Shown here in pieces: positions 1 through 7,481 of a stretch of DNA of 13,525 nucleotides. The number at the start of each line of letters is the position of its first letter. Position 1 is the first letter of the stretch. Both the position numbers and the translations under genes were made by a program. The stretch is from an uncultured Clostridium sp. Lineage in GTDB: Bacteria > Bacillota > Clostridia > Lachnospirales > Lachnospiraceae. Location: NCBI GenBank assembly GCA_900551225.1, contig URUZ01000108.1, forward strand, positions 1-13,525. The letters are read 5' to 3'. The notes beneath the pieces are model-generated. The model saw only the letters and a program-made list of their open reading frames with translations, had not been told where the DNA came from and ran no database searches.

Positions 1-57
1 AACCCCCGCCGCCCCCGCCGCAAGCAGACAGCAGGTGATCCGATTTTGTATTCGCAT
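1..57 (-). CDS. Start of a third gene of the ABC operon; signal-peptide-like N-terminus (partial)
   Basis: An ATG at 57-55 reads 19 codons to the window edge, giving MRIQNRITCCLLAAGAAGV. A GGAG ribosome site lies about 7 bases upstream (complement of 64-67), and the gene starts 20 bases after the stop of the permease gene, so it is very likely the third cistron of the ABC operon. The peptide has a short basic start (Arg2, Arg6) followed by a small/hydrophobic stretch, which is the usual form of a secretion or lipoprotein signal. Third genes in such operons are often an accessory lipoprotein or MacA-like adaptor, but too little is visible to say which. The final bases are very G-rich on the coding strand. 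Confidence 0.55.
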   Translation of the reverse strand, partial: MRIQNRITCCLLAAGAAGV

Positions 58-77
58 ATTATTCTCCAATTCTGTTG

Positions 78-2573
78 TTATTCGGTCAGTAATTCATAGA
101 CAGAGATCTTCCTGATCCGTACAGCCACAGCCATACAGATAAAAAAGGAATAGATCATCAGGCAAATGCTCATGGCCAGAAGCATTTCCGGATGGATCTC
201 AAAGTCCATGCGGGAGATGCCCACGCCTCTGAACAGGAGGCTGGACAGCCGGTTCACACTGATTATAGCCAGCAGGCTGCCCGCCGCGGCCCCTGCGGCG
301 ACTGAGGGCATAAAGCTCACCCCGATCTGCGCCATCAGCTGCCAGTTGGTGTACCCCATGGATTTATAGATACCGAACTCCCGGCTGCGCCTCACCAGCA
401 TGGAGCTGATCACCATATAGAATACCAGGGTAATAATCAGAAGCGTACTGGCCAGAATCATCCCGCAGATCAGCCTCATCATCATAACAATGCTGTCCAC
501 ATTAGAGACAAACAGCTTGTGGTTGTCCTCAATCTTGTCAATCTGGTAGGCCGATGTATCCCCGGACAGGATGATCTCCCCATCCCTCATCAGAGCATAC
601 TGAACACTGTCCGCCCCATACATGGACACCAGACGGGTCAGCTTCTCCTCCGCCTTCTTTCTGGCATTCATCCGCTCCTGTTCCCTGCCGGACACCATCG
701 ACGGCGACATTACCCGGAAGGTCTGTTCCATTTTCCGGATATATGCTTCGTTGTCCGTCCCGGGTTCCAAATATACCTGCACGGTCTTGGGCCGGTAGGT
801 GGGGTTGATGCGCAGCAGACCGCTCACGCTCAGGTAGCACTGCTTACCGAAATTATTCATGGTCTGGGCCAGTCCGCAGACTATGTAATCCGCGGTGATT
901 CCATCCGAAGCAACTTCCACAGAATCCCCTATACGCTTGCCCAGCAGATCCGCCATCACCCCGGTCAGCACGATCTCATTATCATACTGCGGTAAATAGC
1001 CCTCATATACCGTGACCGTCTCCATCTTACTGTAATCATCGGACACATAGCTCATCACCAGCGCCCCCTCCACGGTTACTGATGTGGTCTCATACAGCGA
1101 CGTCTTCCTTACCCCTTCCATGGACTCAATATCCGAAACCAGCTGATCATAATCCCCATGAGGGGCTGCCGTAACCAGAAGGTCCGAGATCTCATAGCCG
1201 GTCATCTCCAGCAGCAGGCGGTCATTGATCCCCAGATTCCAGTAGAATACCACCGCCATAGACAGGGCAAATGCCACCCCCAGGAACACAGACCCCACCA
1301 TCATGTACATCTTGCGCTGATACATCATGTGCTTAAGCCCCAGCGCCCCATTCAGAAAACGTCTCATTCTGTCCAGCGGGAAATGATTCTTAGAGAAGTT
1401 ATGGCTGTGTATTCCGCCTCTCAGGGCCTGCACCGGCTGAATTCCGGCCGCCTTAGCCGCCGCTGCCTGGGATACCAGCAGCACTGCCAGGATCACCGAA
1501 AAACCGCTTACAATATCTGTAAAAAAGTGATTTCCTGTCTTCCATGCAATTCCCACGGAGTGGGTGATCAGTCCGCCCAGGCCGCCCAGGATTCCGTAGG
1601 AGGCCAGAATCCCAAGTACCGCGCCCCCTGCTCCCAGCACAAGGAACTCCAGCGCAATGGACTGCCTGATCTGCCTGCCTGTATACCCCATGGCTCCCAG
1701 CGCTCCGATATTGTGCATCTGGGTCTCAATGTGGTTGGCGATCCTGAACCGAATAGCCAGCAGGACCACCAAAACAATCAGGGCGGAAAATGCCAGCAGG
1801 ATTGCCGAGAGGATCGTCACCACCATAGTGGTTCCGTTTCTCATCTCCGCTATTGAGAAATCCATAACCGTGGAATCCAAGGCAGCCGCCTCAATCTTCA
1901 CATCCGTCTGATCCTTAAAATCCTTCCGCAGTGCCTCAATGTCCGCCTGGTCCTTAACCCGCAGCGACAGATAATATCCGCCTCCCACCTGGCTGAAAAT
2001 CTTCTCAAAAGCCGCCTCCGGCATATAGATATTCACCAGAGAACTGACCGAGGACTGGAACCAGGTAGACTGGGAGAACCCGGCCACCCTGAAAGTATAA
2101 AGCTGTTTCTTAAAGATCACGCTGAATTCATCCCCCGGCTTATAATTAAGCTCCCTCATAAACTCCGGCAGATATACCGCCTGGTCCTCCGGCACCTCCG
2201 CCAGCTTTTGTATTTTGTATCCCTTAATAGGCAGCTGGTCCGCAAGGCTGAAGAAGCTGTAAGACACAGCGCCCCCCTCCGGAAATGCCGCCAGATCCAT
2301 CATTGCAATCTCCTGGGTCTGGGCCTGGGCCACCCGCGGGTCCTTCTGGAAGAACTCCAGATACTCATCCTTATATTCATTGGCCGCAAACCGCACCGTA
2401 TAGTGCGCTCCCATCAACTCATTATTTGCCCTGTTATAAAAGCTTCCGATGCCCAGCAGAAGGGCTGCCCCAACATTTAACATGGCTGCGGACAGGGCTA
2501 TCAGCAGCGCCATGGACAGGGCCACTCCCCGTTTCCTGCGCAGGTTGGCGCGGGTGATCATCCATACTGCCAT
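78..2573 (-). CDS. FtsX-family ABC transporter permease (MacB/LolC-E-like), 831 aa
   Basis: Membrane subunit of an ABC system of the FtsX/MacB superfamily, which usually exports or extracts peptides, lipoproteins or antimicrobials rather than importing nutrients. Hydrophobic segments suggest eight TM helices in two 1+3 halves: about 15-45, 250-278, 305-335 and 348-375, then 425-448, 692-727, 748-780 and 796-823. Two large extracytoplasmic domains (about 46-248 and 450-690) follow the first helix of each half. Each three-helix block is an FtsX domain; the second carries the characteristic RRSREFGIYKSMGYT cytoplasmic motif after its first helix, and the first has the related ALGAMGYT. The start is one base after the ATPase stop (TAAGATG), indicating translational coupling. 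The substrate cannot be deduced. No adjacent two-component system is visible, unlike typical Bce-type modules. Confidence 0.9.
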   Translation of the reverse strand: MAVWMITRANLRRKRGVALSMALLIALSAAMLNVGAALLLGIGSFYNRANNELMGAHYTVRFAANEYKDEYLEFFQKDPRVAQAQTQEIAMMDLAAFPEGGAVSYSFFSLADQLPIKGYKIQKLAEVPEDQAVYLPEFMRELNYKPGDEFSVIFKKQLYTFRVAGFSQSTWFQSSVSSLVNIYMPEAAFEKIFSQVGGGYYLSLRVKDQADIEALRKDFKDQTDVKIEAAALDSTVMDFSIAEMRNGTTMVVTILSAILLAFSALIVLVVLLAIRFRIANHIETQMHNIGALGAMGYTGRQIRQSIALEFLVLGAGGAVLGILASYGILGGLGGLITHSVGIAWKTGNHFFTDIVSGFSVILAVLLVSQAAAAKAAGIQPVQALRGGIHSHNFSKNHFPLDRMRRFLNGALGLKHMMYQRKMYMMVGSVFLGVAFALSMAVVFYWNLGINDRLLLEMTGYEISDLLVTAAPHGDYDQLVSDIESMEGVRKTSLYETTSVTVEGALVMSYVSDDYSKMETVTVYEGYLPQYDNEIVLTGVMADLLGKRIGDSVEVASDGITADYIVCGLAQTMNNFGKQCYLSVSGLLRINPTYRPKTVQVYLEPGTDNEAYIRKMEQTFRVMSPSMVSGREQERMNARKKAEEKLTRLVSMYGADSVQYALMRDGEIILSGDTSAYQIDKIEDNHKLFVSNVDSIVMMMRLICGMILASTLLIITLVFYMVISSMLVRRSREFGIYKSMGYTNWQLMAQIGVSFMPSVAAGAAAGSLLAIISVNRLSSLLFRGVGISRMDFEIHPEMLLAMSICLMIYSFFICMAVAVRIRKISVYELLTE

Positions 2574-2574
2574 C

Positions 2575-3333
2575 TTACCACCCCATTTCCGCCAGAAACG
2601 CGCTCAAGGCCCTGCTGCGCTCCGGTGTATCTTCTATATAATCCCCCAGCAGGCATTCCCCGCAGATTGCGCCGTCCTTTAAATATATAATTCGGCTGCC
2701 CCGCCTGGCAGTATTGATGTCATGGGTGACCACGATCAGGCTCTGGCCGTTTTTGTGAACCTGGGTCAGGGTATCCAGCACCTGACGGCTGTAAACCGAA
2801 TTCAGGGCTCCTGTGGGCTCATCGGCAAAGACCACTGCCGGCCGGTTGATCAGCGCACGGACAACGCCTACACGCTGGGCCTCGCCGCCTGAGAGCTGGG
2901 CCGGAAATTTACCGAAATCCGCCTCTGTGATTCCCACCTGCCGGAGCAGCTCCTTAGCGCGGTTCACCGTCTCCCTCCTGTCCCTGCTGACCAGCAGACC
3001 GCTGGCCAGTACATTATCCAGCACGCTCATATTGTCCAGCAGGTGGATCTGCTGGAACACAAACCCGCAGTTTTTCCTGCGGAACAGAGCCATGGCGCTG
3101 ATGCCCAGGCTTCCGATATCCGTGCCGCCATAGTTAACATTTCCCAGGGTGGGCTGGTCCATGCCGGACAGGGCGTAGAGCAGCGTGGATTTTCCCGAGC
3201 CGGAGGCCCCCATGATAACCGTAAAATCCCCCTCATAGATGGTCAGGTCCAGATTCTTCAGCACGTGCTGCTGCAGTCCGCCTGTGGAAAAGGTCTTACA
3301 CAGTTTCCTGGTCTCTATCACAACATTTTTCAT
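2575..3333 (-). CDS. ABC transporter ATP-binding protein (MacB/LolD class), 252 aa
   Basis: ATPase partner of the downstream permease, acting at the inner face of the membrane. All nucleotide-binding elements are intact: Walker A GASGSGKST at 42-50, Q-loop FQQ at 93-95, signature LSGGE at 147-151, Walker B VVFADE at 167-172 followed by PTGAL (D-loop region), and H-loop His204 in VVTHD. The PTGALN motif and overall length are typical of the LolD/MacB/BceA group that pairs with FtsX permeases. The start is supported by an AAAGGAGAG ribosome site 8 or so bases upstream of the ATG. It is the first gene of the operon, with a candidate promoter about 35-60 bases upstream. Confidence 0.94.
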   Translation of the reverse strand: MKNVVIETRKLCKTFSTGGLQQHVLKNLDLTIYEGDFTVIMGASGSGKSTLLYALSGMDQPTLGNVNYGGTDIGSLGISAMALFRRKNCGFVFQQIHLLDNMSVLDNVLASGLLVSRDRRETVNRAKELLRQVGITEADFGKFPAQLSGGEAQRVGVVRALINRPAVVFADEPTGALNSVYSRQVLDTLTQVHKNGQSLIVVTHDINTARRGSRIIYLKDGAICGECLLGDYIEDTPERSRALSAFLAEMGW

Positions 3334-3365
3334 AATTAAAACTCTCCTTTTAACAGCATATCCCC

Positions 3366-3394
3366 ATTATACAGAGACGGCCGGGGAAAGTCCT
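3366..3394 (-). promoter_or_regulatory. Candidate promoter of the ABC operon
   Basis: On the minus strand a perfect TATAAT -10 box (complement of 3366-3371) lies 17 bases from AGGACT (complement of 3389-3394), which keeps only the GAC core of a -35 box. A poor -35 next to a perfect -10 is common where an activator is needed. The predicted start falls about 25 bases before the ATPase ATG. Confidence 0.5.
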
Positions 3395-3395
3395 T

Positions 3396-3406
3396 AGAAG
3401 ACTTCT
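3396..3406. promoter_or_regulatory. Palindrome abutting the ABC operon -35 box (possible operator)
   Basis: AGAAGACTTCT is a perfect 5+1+5 inverted repeat directly upstream of the weak -35. An overlapping second repeat (AAGTC at 3388-3392 and GACTT at 3400-3404) shares the region. Position and symmetry fit an activator or repressor site, but no regulator gene is visible nearby and the binding protein is unknown. Confidence 0.3.
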
Positions 3407-3430
3407 GCCTATTTATTAACAGTTTCCTAA

Positions 3431-3470
3431 ATACAAAAAGAACAAACCGCCTGCCAAATGGCAGACGGTT
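3431..3470 (-). terminator. Intrinsic terminator of adhE
   Basis: Read on the minus strand, an 11-pair stem (AACCGTCTGCC / GGCAGGCGGTT, one G-U pair, ATTT loop; plus coordinates 3445-3470) is followed at once by TGTTCTTTTTGTAT. It sits about 50 bases after the adhE stop codon and separates adhE from the ABC operon promoter. Confidence 0.82.
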
Positions 3471-3517
3471 CGCTCCAAACACAAAGGATAAAGGTATTTT
3501 CCCCTTAGGGAATCGGA

Positions 3518-6130
3518 TTATTTACCGTAATAAGCTCTCAGGTACATATCTTTGATCTCACTCATCAGAGGATATCTGGGGTTAGCGCCGGTGCACTGGT
3601 CATCAAAGGCCTGCTCAACCATCTCGTCAAGTCTGTCTAAGAAGTCCTTCTCATCGATGCCGTAGGCCTTGATGCTGGACTTGATTCCAACCGTCCTCTT
3701 CAGCTCCTCAATCTTCTCAACCAGCTTCTTCACTGCGTCAGCGTCATCCTTGGCATTGATACCGCAGAAACGTGCGCACTCTGCGTATCTGGCCTGGGTA
3801 TGCGGATACTGGTACTGGGAGAAGGTTCCCATCTTGCGCGGATTCTCATCTGCGTTAAACTCCACAACCAGGGACAGAAGCAGTGCGTTTGCAACGCCGT
3901 GGGGCAGGTGATGGAAGGCACCCAGTTTGTGAGCCATGGAGTGGCACACACCCAGGAAGGCATTGGCAAATGCCATACCGGCCATACAGGAAGCGTCTGC
4001 CATCTTCTGACGGGCCTCCACATTGGTGGGCTCGTTGTAAGCGGTGGGCAGGTAATCAAACACATTCTTCATTGCCTTTAACGCAAGTCCGTCTGTGTAG
4101 TCGGTTGCCATCACGGAAGCATATGCCTCCAGTGAATGCACCAGGACATCAACGCCGGAGGCGCTGGTCAGTCCCTTGGGCTGGCTCATCATATTGTCTG
4201 TGTCCACAATTGCCATGTTGGGCAGCAGTGCGTAGTCAGCCAGCGGATATTTGATACCGGTCTCCTGATCGGTGATAACTGCAAAAGGTGTAACCTCGGA
4301 ACCTGTACCGGAGGAGGTGGGAACAGCGATGAAGTATGCTTTCTCGCCCATCTTCGGGAAGGTGTATACACGTTTCCGGATATCGATGAAACGCATTGCC
4401 ATATCCATGAAGTCTACTTCCGGATGCTCATACAGAACCCACATGATCTTGGCTGCGTCCATTGCGGAACCGCCGCCCAGGGCGATGATTACATCAGGCT
4501 CAAAGTCTCTCATCATCTTGGCGCCGGCCTGTGCATTGGCCAGAGTCGGGTCGGGCTGTACATCGGCACATACGGTGTAGGTGATGCCCATTTCGTTTAA
4601 GTGCTTGGTGATCACGCTGGTGTAGCCGTTCTTGTACAGGAAGGAGTCTGTTACGATAAATGCCCTCTTCTTGCCCATTACGTCCTTCAGCTCCTGTAAT
4701 GCAACCGGCAGACAGCCCTTCTTAAAGTATACCTTCTCAGGTGCACGGAACCACAGCATGTTCTCTCTCCTCTCAGCAACGGTCTTGATGTTCAGTAAAT
4801 GCTTCACGCCTACGTTCTCAGATACGGAGTTGCCGCCCCAGGAACCGCAGCCCAGTGTCAGTGACGGAGCCAGCTTGAAGTTGTACAGGTCGCCGATACC
4901 ACCGTGGGAGGAAGGAGTATTGATCACAATACGGCAGGTCTTCATGCGGGCCGCATGTGCCATGATCTTATCATTTTCATTGATATTCACATACAGGGAA
5001 GCGGTGTGGCCGTAGCCGCCGTCGGCTACCAGCTGCTCCGCCTTGCACAGAGCCTCCTCAAAGGTTTTGGCCTTGTACATTGCAAGTACGGGGGACAACT
5101 TCTCGTGTGCAAACTCCTCGCTGATGTCCACGGACTCAACCTCACCGATCAGGATCTTAGTGGCTTCCGGAACCTCAACACCCGCCAGCTTGGCGATGTT
5201 GTAAGCGGACTGCCCTACGATCTTGGCATTCAGGGCGCCGTTTACCAGGATGGTCTTTCTGACCTTATCAATCTCACCCTGCTTTAAGAAATAGCAGCCT
5301 CTGTATTCAAATTCTTTTCTGACTTCTTTATAAACAGATTCCATCACAGTCACAGACTGCTCGGAAGCACAGATCATACCATTGTCAAATGTCTTGGAAT
5401 GGATGATGGAGCTCACAGCCATTCTGATGTCAGCCGTATCATCGATGATAACAGGCGTATTGCCTGCGCCAACGCCCAGTGCAGGTTTGCCTGAGGAGTA
5501 AGCTGCCTTAACCATGCCGGGGCCGCCTGTTGCCAGGATCAGGTCCGCATTTCTCATAACCTCATTGGTCAGCTCCAGGGACGGTACGTCGATCCATCCG
5601 ATGATTCCCTCGGGAGCGCCTGCCTTCACAGCTGCCTCCAGAACGATTTTAGCTGCCGCGATGGTGCTGTTTTTAGCACGTGGATGTGGGGAAATGACGA
5701 TGGCATTGCGGGTCTTTAAGCAGACCAGGGTTTTGAAGATCGCGGTTGAGGTGGGGTTGGTGGTTGGGATTACCGCTGCGATCAGTCCGATTGGCTCTGC
5801 AATCTTCTTGATCCCGTACTCCTTGTCTTCCTCTACCACGCCTACTGTCTTGGTATCCTTATATGCGTTGTAAATATACTCGGAGGCGTAGTTGTTCTTA
5901 ATTACTTTATCCTCTACGATGCCCATACCAGTCTCAGCTACCGCCATCTTAGCCAGGGGAAGACGCATTTTGTTGGCTGCGCTTGCCGCTGCGAAGAAGA
6001 TTTTGTCTACCTGTTCCTGTGTATAAGTAGCAAAAACTTTCTGCGCTTCACGCATTGCATTCATCTTCGCAACAAGTCCGTCTACGCTGTCAATGATCTC
6101 GGGGACAACCTGTTCTTTCATCTTTGCCAT
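3518..6130 (-). CDS. adhE: Bifunctional acetaldehyde-CoA / alcohol dehydrogenase AdhE, 870 aa
   Basis: Converts acetyl-CoA to acetaldehyde and then ethanol, reoxidising two NADH; a cytoplasmic, spirosome-forming fermentation enzyme. The N-terminal aldehyde dehydrogenase half shows IPTTNPTSTA, the ATGGPGMVKAAYSSGKPALGVG coenzyme region in pieces, and the catalytic Cys in GMICASEQS (about residue 254). The C-terminal half is an iron-dependent alcohol dehydrogenase: the NAD loop ALGGGSAMDAAK, the PTSSGTGSEVTPFAVITD motif and the iron-ligand region DVLVHSLEAY and SMAHKLGAFHHLPHG. Length matches full-length AdhE, with both halves intact. I chose ATG 6130 (MAKMKEQ) because GGAGG lies 8 bases before it; the in-frame ATG at 6145 (MEEKEMAK) has only a weak AAGG at poor spacing. 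Monocistronic: own promoter and terminator. Confidence 0.96.
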   Translation of the reverse strand: MAKMKEQVVPEIIDSVDGLVAKMNAMREAQKVFATYTQEQVDKIFFAAASAANKMRLPLAKMAVAETGMGIVEDKVIKNNYASEYIYNAYKDTKTVGVVEEDKEYGIKKIAEPIGLIAAVIPTTNPTSTAIFKTLVCLKTRNAIVISPHPRAKNSTIAAAKIVLEAAVKAGAPEGIIGWIDVPSLELTNEVMRNADLILATGGPGMVKAAYSSGKPALGVGAGNTPVIIDDTADIRMAVSSIIHSKTFDNGMICASEQSVTVMESVYKEVRKEFEYRGCYFLKQGEIDKVRKTILVNGALNAKIVGQSAYNIAKLAGVEVPEATKILIGEVESVDISEEFAHEKLSPVLAMYKAKTFEEALCKAEQLVADGGYGHTASLYVNINENDKIMAHAARMKTCRIVINTPSSHGGIGDLYNFKLAPSLTLGCGSWGGNSVSENVGVKHLLNIKTVAERRENMLWFRAPEKVYFKKGCLPVALQELKDVMGKKRAFIVTDSFLYKNGYTSVITKHLNEMGITYTVCADVQPDPTLANAQAGAKMMRDFEPDVIIALGGGSAMDAAKIMWVLYEHPEVDFMDMAMRFIDIRKRVYTFPKMGEKAYFIAVPTSSGTGSEVTPFAVITDQETGIKYPLADYALLPNMAIVDTDNMMSQPKGLTSASGVDVLVHSLEAYASVMATDYTDGLALKAMKNVFDYLPTAYNEPTNVEARQKMADASCMAGMAFANAFLGVCHSMAHKLGAFHHLPHGVANALLLSLVVEFNADENPRKMGTFSQYQYPHTQARYAECARFCGINAKDDADAVKKLVEKIEELKRTVGIKSSIKAYGIDEKDFLDRLDEMVEQAFDDQCTGANPRYPLMSEIKDMYLRAYYGK

Positions 6131-6180
6131 TTCCTTTTCCTCCATATACCTTGTGTTTGTGTGGGGTTTATTTTCTTACT

Positions 6181-6207
6181 ATCGTTGATTGATAATTAAT
6201 TAACGAT
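6181..6207. promoter_or_regulatory. Rex-like operator downstream of the adhE start of transcription
   Basis: A 27-base palindrome with only two mismatched pairs (outer arms ATCGTT at 6181-6186 and AACGAT at 6202-6207). Inside it, 6189-6206 reads TTGATAATTAATTAACGA, which differs from the clostridial Rex consensus TTGTTAA-N4-TTAACAA at two positions. It lies just after the predicted transcription start, a position suited to repression. Rex senses NADH/NAD+ and adhE is a classic Rex target in Firmicutes; binding here is inferred. Confidence 0.6.
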
Positions 6208-6219
6208 CTCACTGTTTGC

Positions 6220-6248
6220 ATTATAAGGCATTGTTAAAAATATGTCAA
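6220..6248 (-). promoter_or_regulatory. Consensus sigma-A promoter of adhE
   Basis: On the minus strand TTGACA (complement of 6243-6248) and TATAAT (complement of 6220-6225) are separated by exactly 17 bases, matching the consensus at all twelve positions. The predicted start near 6213 gives an untranslated leader of about 80 bases. Such a strong promoter implies that control is by repression. Confidence 0.88.
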
Positions 6249-6254
6249 TAACAA
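6231..6254. promoter_or_regulatory. Second spaced inverted repeat over the adhE -35 (possible Rex half-sites)
   Basis: TTGTTA (6231-6236) and TAACAA (6249-6254) are perfect inverted repeats 12 bases apart that cover the -35 box and spacer. The half-sites match Rex half-sites, but the spacing is wider than the usual 18-base site, so this may be a weak or accessory site or chance in AT-rich DNA. Confidence 0.3.
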
Positions 6255-6316
6255 AATTATAAAAAATTCAAAAATTTTCGGTTGTCATAACTGTAAATAT
6301 TTCTTCGCATCAGACG

Positions 6317-6356
6317 GGGCCGCGGCGGCGCATTATCCGATGCGCTGCCGCGGCCC
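6317..6356 (-). terminator. GC-rich 17-pair hairpin after the Rpn nuclease gene (possible terminator)
   Basis: Arms 6317-6333 and 6340-6356 pair over 17 positions with a single G-T mismatch and a six-base loop. It lies 26 bases after the nuclease stop codon and upstream of the adhE promoter, so it could stop readthrough into adhE. Neither side has a convincing T tract (the minus-strand continuation is CGTCTGATGCG), so it may instead act as an RNA-stabilising hairpin or be a dispersed repeat. A short TGGT-AAA-ACCA hairpin adjoins it at 6358-6368. Confidence 0.5.
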
Positions 6357-6382
6357 TTGGTAAAACCAGCGTCTCAACAAGC

Positions 6383-7240
6383 TTATAATCCAAATGTTTT
6401 AAACAGCTGCTCACGGTACTCCCTGTCCCTGGAAGCCTTCTCCAGATCGTCATACCGCTTCTGACCAATCAGCAGAAGGTTCAGCCTGCTGACTCTTTCC
6501 TCGCCTCTGGTTATGCCTTCGCTTATGCCTTTGCTCATGCCTTCGCTTCTTCCCTCTAGCCGCTCCATAACCTTCTCTTCCCACAACTGCATATACTTCA
6601 CCTCAATTCCTTCATTGCTCTTTACCGCCTTCACCCGCTCATGCAACCGCTTCAGCCTGGGACTCTGGAAACAGCGGGCCGTCTCCTCATCAGTATGTTC
6701 CACATAACGCAGAAAATCACGCAGCTCCTTTGTCACATTATCCTGATCTTCCCCTCTTGTATATAAGAACATACGCACCGCACCGTCCTGCAGGCACAAT
6801 GCCGGATCTTCGCAGCACCGCATTTGAAATGTATAAACACTGCGCTTCAACCCAAACAGATCAAAGGGCGCTATCATAATCAAATGCACGTCCCTCAGCC
6901 GGTTAAAATCAACGGTTCCCGGCTCCAACAGCCCTGCATCCAGCACCGACTGATAATAACGGCTTCGCCTGGGCAGATTCTTCGTATTCACAGACTGCAT
7001 CTCAGAATTGTAAATATTCCCCTCTTCGTCCTGCCCCCACACATCCAGCCGGATTCCCCGGAACGTGGGAAGGGTGCGGATCTCCTTCTCACTCTGCACC
7101 GTCTCTTTTAATAAAATCTCCCTGCCGAAGATCATCTCCAGCACATCCCGGTAAGTGCCGGGATCTTCCATTACTTCATTGAATAGGAACCTGTCCAGCA
7201 GGTTCAGCTCTGCTAGTCTCTTCCGCCTCTTTTGCGCCAT
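6383..7240 (-). CDS. Rpn family recombination-promoting nuclease / PD-(D/E)XK putative transposase, 285 aa
   Basis: Member of the Rpn/PDDEXK_2 family, long called putative transposases and shown in E. coli (RpnA) to be DNA endonucleases that promote RecA-independent recombination. The N-terminal LNLLDRFLFNEVMEDP is the family opening, and the catalytic core is visible as IRLDVWGQDEEGNIYNSEMQ (Asp about residue 65, Glu and Gln in EMQ about 80). A mid-region MIAPFDLFG-KRSVYTFQMRC strand pattern follows. The C-terminus carries an EGxxxG repeat tract, as is usual in this family. ATG 7240 is chosen because AAGGAG lies 8 bases before it; the in-frame ATG at 7258 lacks a good site. Not an IS element: no terminal repeats were seen around it. 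Confidence 0.88.
   Translation of the reverse strand: MAQKRRKRLAELNLLDRFLFNEVMEDPGTYRDVLEMIFGREILLKETVQSEKEIRTLPTFRGIRLDVWGQDEEGNIYNSEMQSVNTKNLPRRSRYYQSVLDAGLLEPGTVDFNRLRDVHLIMIAPFDLFGLKRSVYTFQMRCCEDPALCLQDGAVRMFLYTRGEDQDNVTKELRDFLRYVEHTDEETARCFQSPRLKRLHERVKAVKSNEGIEVKYMQLWEEKVMERLEGRSEGMSKGISEGITRGEERVSRLNLLLIGQKRYDDLEKASRDREYREQLFKTFGL
6500..6547 (-). repeat. 12-base tandem repeat in the nuclease gene (four units)
   Basis: Four consecutive 12-base units encode SEGM-SKGI-SEGI-TRGE. The three units at 6512-6547 are nearly identical (coding-strand pattern AGC RAA GGC ATR); the fourth, 6500-6511, has diverged. In-frame tracts of this kind vary in copy number between Rpn family members, so this is a likely site of length variation. 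Confidence 0.7.
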
Positions 7241-7317
7241 AATAACTTCTCCTTCCATTTTAACACACTGCCGCCTCTTTGTTAAGGTTTGATGGGAAAT
7301 CTCCGGCGAATTACCGG

Positions 7318-7334
7318 ATGTGCGAACCGCACAT
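7318..7334. promoter_or_regulatory. Perfect 17-base palindrome between divergent genes (possible operator or leader hairpin)
   Basis: ATGTGCG-AAC-CGCACAT is a perfect 7-base inverted repeat with a three-base centre. A shorter repeat, TCCGG (7302-7306 region) and CCGGA (7314-7318), adjoins it. It lies about 14 bases inside the predicted nuclease transcript and upstream of the PRD regulator, so it could be an operator for either gene or a leader hairpin. No T tract follows on the minus strand. Confidence 0.4.
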
Positions 7335-7354
7335 TTGAAAACTTAGATAGGTTT

Positions 7355-7383
7355 ATCATACACCCCCCAGGGCGCAGATGCAA
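7355..7383 (-). promoter_or_regulatory. Promoter of the Rpn nuclease gene
   Basis: On the minus strand TTGCAT (complement of 7378-7383) and TATGAT (complement of 7355-7360) are 17 bases apart, four and five matches to the sigma-A boxes. The predicted start is near 7348, giving a leader of about 108 bases that contains the palindrome at 7318-7334. Confidence 0.6.
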
Positions 7384-7432
7384 GGATTTCACACTGCCTG
7401 TCCTGAATCCGGTAGATAATCTGATCAGTTTA

Positions 7433-7441
7433 TGGGATAAT
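7433..7441 (+). promoter_or_regulatory. Possible extended -10 promoter of the PRD regulator
   Basis: TGG-GATAAT has the TGn extension and five of six -10 matches. The predicted start is about 35 bases before the ATG. No good -35 stands at the usual distance, so this call is weak. Confidence 0.35.
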
Positions 7442-7481
7442 GTAAATTAAACAACACATATATAGGAAGGAAGCAGGCAAA

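Noticed and set aside
519..995. 158-codon plus-strand open frame
   Set aside because: Antisense to the permease, no ribosome site of note and no recognisable domain.
1158..1856. 232-codon open frame on the plus strand inside the permease gene
   Set aside because: Its translation is rich in His, Gln and Arg with no family features, and it lies wholly antisense to a convincing FtsX permease; a codon-bias shadow.
6131..6145. Upstream ATG for adhE (MEEKE start)
   Set aside because: The GGAGG ribosome site overlaps these codons and serves the ATG at 6130.
6383..7240. Insertion sequence carrying the 'transposase' gene
   Set aside because: No terminal inverted repeats or target duplications were seen around it; Rpn proteins are nucleases usually found as single genes.
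7241..7258. Upstream ATG for the nuclease (MEGEVI start)
   Set aside because: These codons contain the AAGGAG ribosome site of the ATG at 7240; nothing suitable lies before 7258.
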